Shown: positions 12,241 to 23,529, counted from the first letter of the stretch. The stretch is DNA of 64,000 nt from Datisca glomerata (GCA_003255025.1 QANY01012071.1:310001-374000), one strand, 5' to 3'. Notes: generated by a model from the sequence alone, not told the origin. Made by a program: numbers and translations.

Positions 12241-13665
12241 AAACCTAGATCATAAATAGTGTAGCCATTAACCATGTTACCTCTGACCTAAACAATCTCT
12301 CTATTAAGTCAGATTACAAAGGCAAAGGTAAACTTATAGTTGGAAATGGTAAGTCTCTTGACATTACTAACATTGGTCATTTTGTTATTGATACATGCAC
12401 CGTGTCTTTAACCCTCAATCAAATTTTATGTGTTCCCTCCATAACCAACAACCTACTTAGTGTTTCTCAATTAACAAAGGATAATGACATACTAATAGAG
12501 TATGATTTTCTTTTATGTCTTATCAAAGATAAGACTACATGGAAGGTCCTTCCGCAGGGAACTTTTAAAGATGGTTTATACCACTTCACACTACCTAAAG
12601 CTCATTCCAAGTATAGTCATGTTTAATCCCCAGTCTTTTTGTCAGTGCATAAAGCTGCTTCTCATAAATCTGACTCTTTACTTTTTGCTTCTAAAAGTTC
12701 TAGCTTAAATAAGTGTACACCAGACTCTTTTGTTTCATTTTCATGTAATCATAGTGTACTATCTCCTACTTCAGTCAATAATAAAGCCAATGTTTGGCAT
12801 AAACGTCTTAGTCATCCATCCTCATTAATTCTTAAGCATGTTCTAATCGATATGAATGTGAGCTCTAGTTCAGTTTCTCAATTAAGCTTTTGTGATGAAT
12901 GCCAACATGGAAAGTTGCATTAGTCCACTTTTCATGTCTTATCTTATCATGCATCAAAACCTTTTGAATTGATATACTCTGATATTTGAGGTCCATCACC
13001 TCAACTCTCAAGCACAGGTTTTAAGTACTATATTAGCTTTATTGATTATTACTCTAGGTTTTTGCTGGATTTATCCTTTGAAATTAAAGTCAGAAGCTAA
13101 ACCTATATGTGTTCAATTCATTTCTTTCATTGAAAGATTCTTTGAAATAAAGATCAAATCTATCTAAACGGACTAGGGGGACATAAAAGCCTATTGCCCA
13201 TCTTAAAACTAGGCATCTTTTTTAGACATGCATGTCCTTATCTACGTAAAAAAAAATCGACAAATTGAATGTAAACATTGGCATAGAGTGGAAATGGGGA
13301 TTACTCTTTTGTCTCAGTCTCAATTACCTCTTAAATAATGGTGGGAGTCCTTTCACACAACAATTTATCTAACAAATAGGTTACCTTCACCCTTACTAAA
13401 TCTCAAATCATCATACGAAGTCCTATATAAGCATAAACCAGATTACCTTTTGCTAAAACTTTTGGTTGTTCTTGCTTCCCCCACCCGCGTCCATATCATT
13501 CACAAAAATCCTAATTTCATACAACTAAATGTATTTTTTATAGGTTACAATGATCATCATAAAGGCTATAAGTGCCTCGAACCTTTGTCTAAAAGAGTCT
13601 ACATTACTAAGAGTGTATCATTCAATGAATCTAAGTTTCTAATTCATACTCTGCGTCCATCTCAA
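12240..13665 (+). pseudogene. Copia protease, GAG-pre-integrase and integrase remnant
   Basis: The protease region near 12250 reads INSVAINHVTSDLNNLS where functional copia has a DSGA motif, so the catalytic Asp is now Asn. LCVPSITNNLLSVSQL follows at about 12427. The pre-integrase zinc-binding block NVWHKRLSHPS...CDECQHGK is at 12790-12920. Integrase core traces (KPFELIYSDI, FIDYYSRF, and the second Asp region near 13165) are interrupted by stops and small deletions. The integrase C-terminal block FFIGYNDHHKGYKC is at about 13530. Confidence 0.85.
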
Positions 13666-14094
13666 TCTAATATTTCACCTAACACACTTAATCACTCTTC
13701 ATGGTCTTCTTTTACTATACCTGGCTTATCAAGTAAATTAGTGTTAAGTGGTACATCTTCATCAGTTACTATTATACCTTCATCTGGATCATCACCACAG
13801 TCACTTTTGAATCACTCTATCATCAACCCTCCATATATCACATTCAGACATACCAACTTGTCATGTTACTACACCCACCTGCATTCAAAATGACAGTATG
13901 CCTTTGGTATCTGTCTCATCGCCTGAAAGTGAAAATGTACCCCCAAGTGATAGTATACCTTTGATATCTATTTTACCTACATCTCCACTATGCACAATAC
14001 ATGTTCCTATCCATTCCATGATAACAAGATCTAAAAATGACATCTTTAAACCTAAGGCCTATCTTACTGACACAAGTGACGTTCATACATAACC

Positions 14095-16960
14095 AAAATA
14101 TGTTAAGAGTCCCTTAGCTAACTCTAAGTGGAAATCTGCCATGCTAGATGAGCTACATGCTCTTAAGAGGAATCATACCTAGACCTTAGATCCTGCTCAG
14201 CCTAACATGTATATAGTTGATAAGAGATGGGTTTTACGGGTCAATTATAATTTGGATGGCTTTGGTTAACAAATATAAAGCAAGGTTAATTGCTAAAGGA
14301 ATTCAACAACACTCAGGGGTGAACTTCTTTGAGACAGTCCAGTTATTAAACCCTCTACCATCAGAATTATACTCACCTTGGTTGTTACTTTTAATTGGGA
14401 TATTCAACAGGTTGATGTCAATAATGCATTTCTCAATGGAGATCTACAAAAAGAGTTCGATATGTACAAATCTAAAGGTTTTCTTGACAGTAAACACCCT
14501 TCATATGTGTGCAAATTTGTTGGGGGTTATGCCCTCAAAGCTTGTATTAACATTTTGATATGAAATTTAATGAGGATTACATTTTTTTTTAAATTATTGT
14601 TGAATAATTTATATAAATATTTTAAAATTCTATATTCATTAATGAGACTATGACCATGTATTAGTACGAGAGGATTAAGATCATAGATAATGAATAAGAT
14701 TGTCAGGAGCATATTAAAGTATGAAATCTTTAATGAATGATTTCTAGTATGGTTCACTAAGTATTATGAATGTGTGTGATCTAGATCCAGAACATTGATG
14801 TATATAGAGATCTTAGTGAATGTACTTTATATAATGAGATTATATATGACTGGACTGATGTGAATTAGTATCTTTATCAATGTGCTGTTTATCATAAAGA
14901 TTTAATACACATTAATTCGATAATCATATGTAGACCAGTCTGAATTATGAGTAGTCATGAACTCCTATGCATGTCTACTAAATCTTTTGATTCATTCGTT
15001 AAGATTTGTTTGTAAAACAGGCTAATGACTTTTGTTTTGAAGATTCAGTGATGTGGATGGCTGTGAACATGATCTTACAAGATTTGGGATCCAAGTTTTC
15101 CTAACGGGTCTTATATTGATAATCGTAAGTGGTAATTCTGGAACTGAATGGTTATTGAGCTCAAATTTATAATAAGATTTATAATACATAGTGTCGTTAG
15201 GCACTGCAGCTGTGCACCATTATACAGTGAGTCCTAATATATTGGGCAATTTTTAATTAAATATTAATTTTTAATTATTCATAAATATCCGATACGACAT
15301 TATCTAGAATAGATACATGTATTATTCTAATGTCATCAGTTGATGAATAAGATCATGAGTTTATCAATCAAGAGTTAAATTGAGAGCACTGTTAGTGTTA
15401 GAGTAATGTTTCTATGCGATAAAAAGTTAACCAAATCTCTAAAAGAATAATAATCACGTCGTCACACTAAAGTCATTCTTAATAAAATCTTTAAATCTCA
15501 TGTGTTGAATATGTCTAAAGACAGAAAAAGTGTCTTGTAATATTTTAGGTGCTCACACACATCCTAGTGCGTTGAGGATTGACTTGGAAGATCTTGGTGT
15601 AGATCTCAGAGTCTACTGATCGTTGGAACGGTTTTATGGGATGAATGATCGATCAGTTTTGTAAGAACTCTTGATATAGACTACAATATGTATATGATTC
15701 CTAACCTTGTACGTTGTAGATTTAATGTGTAAATATATTATGGATCCTGACTGGTTGAAAAATAGTTTCAATAAAAAAAGTTTTTTTTAATTATCGTGGC
15801 GTTGCACAAGTTTTATTTTATTAAAAGATTTGATCTTTATTAAAAGTTCAATTTTTTACATGGCCACGCGTCACACGCTTCTTCCACGCACGCGCTGTGA
15901 CGACCAATAAAATTGCACAGCGCTTTATATGAGCTTAAGTAGGCCCTAATGGCATGGTTTGAGAAACTAAAAGATGCCCTAATTTAGTGGGATTCATAAG
16001 CTCTCAGTCGTATACATCCTTGTTCTTTCATATGACAGCAAGTCATGTTATTCTACTTCTTGTATATGTTGGTGACATTTTAATTACTGGCAATAACACA
16101 ACATTGGCCCAAAAGGTTATCTCTTATTTGAATAGTCAATTTGCTTTCAAGATAATGGGTTCTTTAAAATACTTCTTAAGCTTTGAGGTATTTAAAGATC
16201 AGTCCGATATTTAACTTACACAGTCTAAGTATGCCTCAGATTTACTCACAAGACTAATATGCAGGACTCAAAGCCTTGTGTTACTCCAATGTGCTCTTTA
16301 GTTAAACTCAATAAGATCTCAGGTACCTCTTTTGAAGATCCTACTCTTTACAGAAGCACAGTGGGAACCTTGCAATACCTCACCATGTCTAGACCTGATA
16401 TTTCTTTTTGTGTCAATAAACTAAGTCAATATATGCAGTCTCCTACTATTGATCACTAGGCAACCTATAAAAGAGTTTTAAGATACGTAAAATGTTCTCT
16501 TAATTGTGGTTTACACTTTAAACCAACACCATCTTTAACTTTGGAGGGTTTTACAAATGCTAATTGGGGAGGCTGTCTCGATGAAAGGAAGTCAATCACA
16601 TGTTATTGTATATATTTGGAGACAATCTCATTGTATGGAGTTCCAAAAAGTAAAGTGTGGTAGCCAAATCTAGTGTAGAATCTAAGTATAGGGCTCTCTC
16701 TCAAGCTGCTACTGAGATTCTTTGGCTACAATCTCTATTTCAGGAACTCCAAATTAAGCTTGATCCTTATCCTACACTCTGGTGTTGTAATATCAGTGTT
16801 GGTCTTCTTGCCTCCAACTTTGTTTTTCATTCTAGAAGCAAGCATATCGAGCTTGATGTGCATTTCATAAGGGAGAAAGTTATAGCTAAGCAACTTACTA
16901 TCAAATATGTCTCAACAGATGCTCAAATAGCTGACATTCTCACAAAACCCTTGCCTTAAA
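14095..16960 (+). pseudogene. Copia reverse transcriptase and RNase H remnant, interrupted
   Basis: Reverse transcriptase begins near 14100 and shows NKYKARLIAKGIQQ and, in a second frame, WDIQQVDVNNAFLNGDL. It is cut at 14517 by a solo LTR and resumes at 15915 with AWFEKLKDAL and LLVYVGDILITGNN. The usual catalytic YVDD is YVGD here. RNase H occupies about 16640-16959, with SKYRALSQAATEILWL, HSRSKHIELDVHFIREK and a terminal ADILTKPLP, all typical of copia. Stops occur at about 16214 and 16457. Confidence 0.9.
14518..15909. mobile_element. 1.39-kb solo LTR inserted in the copia reverse transcriptase
   Basis: The segment begins TGTTGGG and ends CCAATA, a short inverted repeat of LTR type with one mismatch. 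The 5-bp AAATT occurs on both sides (14513-14517 and 15910-15914), a perfect target duplication. Removing the segment and one AAATT restores the copia frame around LYGLK-like and MAWFEKL residues. No internal coding region is present, so a solo LTR produced by LTR-LTR recombination is the simplest reading. Its first ~520 bp recur, diverged, at 35617-36137. Confidence 0.85.
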
Positions 16961-17013
16961 CCAAGTTTGAACTTTTCAGAAGCAAGCTCAATGTTTTTTT
17001 TCCTATTTTGCTT

Positions 17014-17022
17014 GAGGGGAAA
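17014..17022 (+). other. Polypurine tract of the copia element
   Basis: GAGGGGAAA lies immediately before the TGATAG start of the 3' LTR, the position where plus-strand DNA synthesis is primed. Confidence 0.8.
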
Positions 17023-17247
17023 TGATAGAGAAGGAATTAGTTAATGATAGTTATTATACCTTGTCATCAATGCTTATATGGAAAAGCTGTTATATCAACT
17101 TTGTTCACGTGTACAATCTGTTAGTAGACCCTTAGTTTAGTTAGCTTACTTCTCCTTCTTCTCTTAATGTATTTAATGTAATCCTCTATGCTTTAGTTAG
17201 TGGTTAATGTAAGTAAGAGAGAAATTTTGAAACAATCCTCTGTGCTC
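17023..17247 (+). repeat. 3' LTR of the copia element (3'-truncated)
   Basis: It starts TGATAGAGAAGG and matches the split 5' LTR along its length, including the TAATGTATTTAATGTAATCC block. After CTCTGTG the 5' LTR continues TTTTGACTTTC, whereas this copy runs into the flanking repeat CTCTAGAGTGGG. The true LTR end has therefore been lost. Confidence 0.85.
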
Positions 17248-17357
17248 TAGAGTGGGTCGTACTATCAATTGCAAAAAAAAATTCAATATGGTTCTTTATG
17301 GGTCGTCCAAATAAGATCAGGCGACCCCCTGAGAGCAAACTGCACTTGGCAGTTGGG
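17246..17357. repeat. Direct repeat flanking the copia element, right copy
   Basis: It starts TCTAGAGTGGGTCGTACTAT and matches 9285-9383 with several substitutions and one ~20-bp insertion. A duplication of about 100 bp is far longer than the 5-bp duplication a copia integrase makes. Confidence 0.7.
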
Positions 17358-17559
17358 GATCCTCATCTAACTGTCGAGAAACCAATTCCTAAATTATGAT
17401 ACTTCCATAACTAGTCGCATACCATGTGCATTCCATGTGTTAAAATAATTTTAAAATTTCACTTATTTGACACCATAAAAATATTGACTAAGCATGCTAT
17501 TATGTCATATACAATATATGAATTACAATAAAATTTGGTATGTAGAAAATACCGGTAGT

Positions 17560-18700
17560 CTTATGACCTGGTGGAATTGAAAACATGGTAATCCCAACAT
17601 CATGTCTAAGCTAGAAGAGTATTGGGAAATGTGGCTTAATTGGACAAGTATCCCAATACCTAACATGGTATCTCAGACCACTCACCTGTTATTATTGAGC
17701 TCTTTCCTAACATGGGAAATCCAAGCCAGTATTCAAATTCTTTTAACTTTTAGGCTGCTAGGGTTGAATTCGTAGCATAGTGAAAAAAGGCTTGGAACAT
17801 CAATGTTGAGGGGGTTGCCAAGTACAGATTGAGTTAGAAGCTCAAGTCAGTGAAGTAGACTTTCTTTAAGATTAACATAATGACATATCTCAAAAAGCCC
17901 AAGAGGCTAGTCAATCTGGGAGATGATCCAATCTGCTATACAGATTAATCCTACTGACCTAAATCTCCATATTTAAGCTAAAAACTATCTAAAAGAGCTC
18001 CTAGAGTGGAGTCATGCTGAAGAAAATTTCTTGAGACAAAAAGCTAGAGGCAAGTGGCTCAAATTGGGGTCCAAAACACTACCTCTTCAAAGTTATGAAA
18101 AAGAATAGGGCTCAAAGGATTCAGCTTTCGGTTGATCACTTGGGTAAGACTATTGGAGATTATGTAGCTATTGAAAAGCGTGTGACTAAATTCTACAAGG
18201 ACCTTTTGGGCTCCTCTAATCCCACCCCCCATTTCAACTGGAATATATTTTCCCTCTATCTTTTTTACAGGAAAGTTAATGAGGAGGAGTTGACTTATCT
18301 CAGCCGTCCTTTTACCCTAGAGGAAGTTATTAAACCATTTTTTTCCTTCAATGATGTTCTACCAAAGATTGTTTTCAAGTTAGAGTTGTTATAAAGAAAA
18401 CCTCCATGGATTGGTACTGATGATAAACACTATGGCGCTAAGTCTGGGTCTAGGTCTGTGCAAACCCATTGATAAGGGGGTTTTAGACTCAGGAACCTGC
18501 TGATTTGGAATCGATCAAGTTGTTGCCAAGCATGCTTGGTTTCTTATTTCAGGTACACGTGACTCTCTTTTGATTGCTTTGTGCAAAAACCACTTACTTA
18601 GAGATACGTCTTTCTTCAGTATCATCAAATTGATCTCCAACTTTTTTAGGCATGGAGAAAACTGTTAAAGATCAGGGATCAAATGATTGGAGGTGCTTCA
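17560..18700 (+). pseudogene. LINE (non-LTR retrotransposon) ORF2 remnant
   Basis: Fragments in changing frames follow the order of a plant L1-type ORF2. The region near 17740-17900 reads like the spacer between endonuclease and reverse transcriptase. RQKARGKWLKLG at about 18030, an AQRIQLS block and YKDLLGSSNP at about 18200 precede the reverse-transcriptase fingers (LSRPFTLEEV). The conserved palm appears to be deleted, because the sequence then jumps to a GGFRLRNLLIWNRS block at about 18480, which is the C-terminal region before the zinc finger. It is broken by many stops. Confidence 0.8.
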
Positions 18701-18760
18701 TCAAAATTCGGGATGGTAGAACTAACTCCTAGCCTTATTTCTAATCTTTGGCTTCCTTTG

Positions 18761-19489
18761 TGTTGGAGTACAAGCTGTTGTCACCTAAGTTAGCTACTGT
18801 CACGTAAGTTGATATCAAGCTACTGTCACTTTGATAGCTCAGTGCTACCCTCTCCTTCATGAAGCTAGAAGCTTCCTCTTTCTGTTACTCAGTCTATTAG
18901 CATAGTTAACTGTTTTACTTGTCAACCAAATAATTTAACCTAAGCTTAGTTGATCGTTTACCAGTTTATTAGTTAGAGTTGTAAGTCTATATATATGTTG
19001 TTCTTATCCTAGTAATTGCTTTGTTGAATTACTGAATAACACACACAAATATTTTTCTCTTCAAACTCTTATTCTATCTTGGTATCAGAGCACGGGAAAC
19101 TTGAAGAATAGAAGAAATGGAGAATAACACTGGTAATCCATTATCGAGCTCACTCAGTTCTGCCATGTCCATTAAGCTTGATCGAGAAAATTACTTTCTT
19201 TGGAATATATTCCTGCTATGATCGGTCACAGTCTTGATGAGTATCTTCTTGGAAATGAGGCTGCTCCTGCACAAACTAGAGAAGATGGAACAATAAATAC
19301 AGCTTTCATTAAGTGGATCATGAATGACCAACTCCTTTTGAGTTGGATCAGGTCCTCCATGTCAGAGAGGATTCATACATCAGTAATTCATTACAATACC
19401 TCTAATCAGATTTGAAAAGCTTTAGAGAGAATCTTTGGTAGTCAATTGAAGGCAAGAATGCTCGAGGCGGCCTCTCATCTTTTAAAACC
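18761..19489 (+). mobile_element. Second copia fragment: 5' LTR, primer-binding site and start of gag
   Basis: The LTR of about 316 bp starts TGTTGGAGTACAAG at 18761. TGGTATCAGAGC, a perfect initiator Met-tRNA site, lies at 19080-19091. A gag start ATGGAGAATAACACTGG follows at about 19117, and the N-terminal gag reads ENYFLW, INTAFIKWIMNDQLLLSWI, then LERIFGSQLKARMLEAASHL with one in-frame stop (TGA at about 19412) where Trp is expected. It stops abruptly at about 19489, where inverted MSH2 sequence begins. No 3' part of this element is in the window. Confidence 0.85.
19080..19091 (+). other. Primer-binding site of the second copia fragment
   Basis: TGGTATCAGAGC is the exact complement of the 3' end of plant initiator methionine tRNA and lies just after the LTR. 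Confidence 0.9.
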
Positions 19490-21654
19490 TTGCTCAGGTG
19501 CACATCATCTATCCAGAACTCAAGTGGATCCAAGTACCTTTCCCTAATCACAGGGGAAAATTGTCCATACCGTTCCAACTGCACTTCTTATGTACGGAAG
19601 TCATATACATGATTGCAATAAAAAGATGACAACTAAGTAATGACGAAAAATAATACCTTCATGGACAATTATCGTTCATTTTTTATGAGAACATGCTTAA
19701 AAATAATGACCAAAAGCTAGTTGGGTCTACTTATCACTAAGTGACGAAGCGTCATCATAAATAGTATTGCAGAAGCGTAATGGTCAAACTAAGGGATAGA
19801 TCATGCAGAAACAACATGTACTAGTAGAAGATCTGCAAGCGAAAAATTCCAACTAGCAATAATATTTTTAGATCAATTTCTGTTTTACCTGATAGAGTTT
19901 TATGCGTGTAGCAAACCGGCTCTTCTCATCTCAAGGGTGTGCATTAATCGCTCAATATCTGAGATTCTTTTCAAATGCTGCCTCAGATCTTGCGGAGAGC
20001 CATATCTTCCACAAAAGCTTGAACCAAATCCAGCGTGCAATTGATATTTTGAACATCTAGCAAAGGCTGTTTTAGCCACATGTGTAATAAGCGTTTCCCC
20101 ATTCCAGCAGTGCAAGTTCGATTCATGAGACAACAAACTGAAGTTATTGTTTGCATCTGTTTTGCTTTCTGAAAAATTTAATGCTCCCATGGCAGCGGAG
20201 TCTAACCTCATATTATCGTCAAAATTATACCTCCTGATACTAAATTTTCCATAGTTGCTCTCATTGGCAAGTAATTCTGCATAAGACAGCAATGCCCCCA
20301 AAGCACCGGACGCAAATTCAAAGCCAGACGCCAAGTCTCGAACTGGTTCGACAGAACCTTTAACAATCCTAGAAAGATCCTGCACCAAATCTCTCATTTT
20401 AAACTCAGATTTCTTCTTCTCGGTCAACATCACACGACATATAGTCAATGCATCATACAAAACTTTAATTTCACTGGACTTCCCACTCTCTAGAGGCAGA
20501 AGACATTCCTTGCAACCAAGACCAACGATTGCTGATTCCACATTTGTAAAGTGGCTATCATCAAGAAATTCAGCCAATCCCAACACTATTTTAGTTAGAT
20601 CAACATAGCCTAACCCAATGGTGCACCCATTTTCACAAAAGTTAGGCAGCAGTGCAATGACGACGGGGTGTCCTGCATTTCGTTGTTGGCAAACAAAATA
20701 TCTTAAAACCTGCGAAGATTTCCAGGAGTTCCACTTTTGACCAGCCTCCAATTAGATCCACTACCCTCATAGAGCTCGAGAGTGTGGTCTGTTCTTTCAA
20801 CGAGCAATTGACTCAAACATGCTTTTTCTAATACTCTCACTGGATAGAGCATCAAATCCACTGCCAAGTTGCCGTACAGAAGTTGTTGTATGTCATTAGG
20901 TCTTTGCAATAAAAGTCGCATTTTCACCATAAATGGTGTCGTAGTCCTGAAAATAACAATTCTTTTATGGACACTGAAAACAGATTTGTAAGCAGAAGAG
21001 ATGATATATCATTGGAGAAAAAGGGAGCCAGTTTGAAGCCTACGATTATCAGCAATCTAGTTTTCTCAAGATAAGAAATCAAAGCATACTTTTCTTCATT
21101 TCCTATTCAATCAAAGATACAAAAGTTCCAGCTCATATTCAATCACATTCACACAGGTAACCCACTAAACAAGGAAAGACTGCAATTTCTTCTCTTTCTT
21201 TTTTTCATTTTCTTTACAAAAGGAAGCATTTTTTTAACCTCTTTTTTTATTGGGTTTTTCTTAACCTCTTTTTTAAATGTTCTTTATTTCTGTAATTTTA
21301 TGGCAATGGAGCAACGAGACACGGCCAATACTTCAAAACAATAACTACAATCCGTCAATTTCAAACCCAACAAGCATAAAACTTTTTAGACAAATGTAGT
21401 TAAAGAGAGAAAGTAACTTGCAGAAGGTAGGGTTTTGAAGAAAGAAAGAAACCCTTGAGCTTGCTTAGCATCTACCACAAATACACAAGAAATTCATCAT
21501 CAATAATAATTTCTTTAAGTATCTAAATAACAATGAACATGGAAAAAACTAAATTAGTTGAAACGGAAAATGCAAAAAGAACAGAAAATCTTATTTCGTC
21601 TCGACCTAGTTTGACCTCAGGAAGTTTGCATTGCTCCTCAAAATTTCCATACAT
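19489..21654 (-). pseudogene. MSH2: Inverted, truncated MSH2 pseudogene (5' part of the gene)
   Basis: It reads on the minus strand from a start at 21654 (MYGNFEEQCKLPEVKL). Exons are 21654-21606, 21471-~21418 (AKQAQGFLSFFKTLP, then truncated), 20946-19889 and 19612-~19489. The intron positions match the gene, so this is a DNA-level duplication and not a retrocopy. It carries the mismatch-binding and connector domains missing from the in-window MSH2 and overlaps that gene from about base 1 to 710, including one shared intron. Defects include two adjacent stops after FIAKT, a stop before DILFANN, several frameshifts, loss of the end of the second exon, and a splice acceptor changed from AG to AA at 19614-19613. 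It ends inside the fourth exon at the join to copia gag. No functional protein is expected. Confidence 0.93.
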
Positions 21655-21744
21655 CGCCACTAAGGAAGAGAGTGAAATTGTCTTCATGGAATCCGGCCTC
21701 CAGCGAGCACTTCACTGCATCGACAATCTTATATCGTTGGTAAT

Positions 21745-21754
21745 GGCGGGAAAA
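21745..21754 (-). promoter_or_regulatory. E2F-type site upstream of the MSH2 pseudogene
   Basis: GGCGGGAAAA on the + strand reads TTTTCCCGCC on the pseudogene strand, matching the E2F consensus TTTCCCGC. It lies about 90 bp upstream of the pseudogene start codon. E2F sites are common in S-phase and DNA-repair gene promoters, so the duplicated segment probably included the original MSH2 promoter. Confidence 0.6.
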
Positions 21755-21859
21755 GAGAGCGGCGGGACTGTGTAAACGGACGCGTGCGATACACGCCCCC
21801 CAAAGTCCTTCCGTATTCAATTAGCGAACTAGTCCCCTGTATGGAAAAAAAAAAAGAAT

Positions 21860-22531
21860 GATTCAAAAATTTATAAGTCGGTTGATCAAATTTTAGATAA
21901 TCATTAAAATTTAATAAAAATAGTGAACTTACAAAAATATTCTCATTAACAAAAGACACTTAGTCCCCTTCATGTAATAAACATGTGAAAACACACACAA
22001 AAGAAACCTTACTAACGAAACCTCTAGACTGGCGATGTGAAAAACTCTAAGAAATCATTTGTGCGCTGCAAATTTGTAACAACGAAACCTCCAGTGAATC
22101 AGCTAATCATGAATCTTCAACAAAACATCAACCAGTAAAAAAAGTCACAATTGTAAGTGAAATGTTAGATTTAGTTTTTGGTTTTTATATTCACGGAGTC
22201 CTCTTCTACGATTATAGATTTATAATTCCATTCACTGTAATTTTTTTCTCATTCACCATAAATTTCAATTCATGTAGGTTACATATTACTGATTTACATT
22301 ATGAATATGATTTTGTTGAAGATTCCTGAATGATTACTGAATTTCTTATTATTTGCTAGTTATTGATTACTGAATTTCTTGACTAGTTTACTCTGCTCTT
22401 ACATTCTGAGTTTTTGAAACTAATATTCTAGAAATTATAGTATATTTAATTTTGGGTTGATGATTACTATTTTTCATTCTTCAGTTCGGTAAATTTAGTT
22501 CCTTATTTAAACTTAAATAAATATTGTTTTG

Positions 22532-22572
<41 letters not shown>

Positions 22573-23136
22573 ATAAGTATATACTATAATATATATTTTA
22601 TATATTAACTAGTCTGCATTACAAAGTTTCAATAGTATATATATATATATATGCCAATATTATATAAACGCATAGTCATGTACTGTTGATTAACAAAGTT
22701 GTATTTAATTTAGCACATAGTTAATCTTGAATTAGTATATTGTATTTCCTCTCAATATATTTTGAATGTTTCATTTTTTACATGAAACATATATCCGACA
22801 TAAAGATGTATACGTCGATTTACTCACACTATATAATCAATGATTGTCTGGTAGGACATAAATAAGTCTGTGAACTATCTCAGAAAGAGCAGCCAGCGGT
22901 GCAGACTGAACAACCAGTAGCTCTAGATAAGCTAGCAAGCAATGCCACCCCATGAATCAAACATACTAGCTTTGACTTATTTTCCCAACCCCTTTCCGAT
23001 GTTGATTGATGAATTGTCTTAAAAAATTTGGATAGTGATTATTAGGAGATTGAACTTGTTGATTTATTAGGATATTGAACTTGTTGATTTTCTGCTAGAA
23101 CACATGGATGGTAGTATTTTTTTATGACCTATAACC
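21860..23136. other. AT-rich DNA with an (AT)n microsatellite
   Basis: No gene was recognised. A pure AT dinucleotide run of about 34 bases lies at 22536-22569, with shorter AT runs near 22640. Near 23040-23095 a ~27-bp unit containing GATTGAACTTGTTGATTTAT is directly repeated; in reverse it reads as Gln/Ser-rich codons and may belong to the MULE remnant that follows. Confidence 0.5.
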
Positions 23137-23441
23137 AATGCGTGATGTAACAATTAATGGATAATTTCTCCATTTCTCATTAATAATCAAAGTAAGATTT
23201 CAACCAACATCAAAATCTACGTTAACCTCTACAAAATTAGAAGTTGATCCTCCATATTCAATATTCACCATCAAACACAAATCGTTAATATCTACACCTA
23301 ATGCATGTGATACTAACCAAGTAAAACTTCGTGTGAGGAATCATTACCAACCAACAATGGCTTAATCTTGTAGTTAATGTAATTTCTTGTATCATCCAAC
23401 TTTCCATCATAAAAAATAACAATGGAAATATTGACCATCAT
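23137..23441 (-). pseudogene. Mutator-like transposase N-terminus (remnant)
   Basis: On the minus strand from ATG at 23441 the frame reads ISIVIFYDGKLDDTRNYINYK and, after a frameshift near 23320, FTWLVSHALGVDINDL and VNIEYGGSTSNFVEVNVDF, then WRNYPLIVT. This layout of a short beta-rich start, a Leu-rich helix and a second beta block resembles the N-terminal domain of plant MuDR-type transposases. The zinc finger and DDE domain were not found. The assignment rests on pattern only. Confidence 0.45.
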
Positions 23442-23529
23442 ACCTAAAAAAGAATAACAATAAATAAGTCATCACATATATAAAAGAGTACATAAAGATC
23501 TACTACACAATATATAACTATATACTATA

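Larger units (their letters stand above)
9384..17247 (+). mobile_element. Decayed Ty1/copia LTR retrotransposon with two nested insertions
   Basis: Both LTRs start TGATAGAGAA, the primer-binding site matches initiator Met-tRNA, and the polyprotein order is gag, protease, integrase, reverse transcriptase, RNase H, which is the copia order. Subtracting the two insertions (9504-10942 and 14518-15909) leaves about 5.0 kb, normal for copia. Every domain carries stops or frameshifts, and the protease and reverse-transcriptase active sites are mutated, so the element is dead. The 3' LTR lacks the last ~17 bp present in the 5' LTR. Confidence 0.92.

Noticed and set aside
19402..19584. Independent small minus-strand gene of 60 codons
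   Set aside because: It is the truncated fourth exon of the inverted MSH2 pseudogene running into antisense copia gag.
22530..22575. TATA promoter element
   Set aside because: It is a long pure AT dinucleotide microsatellite with no transcription unit beside it.
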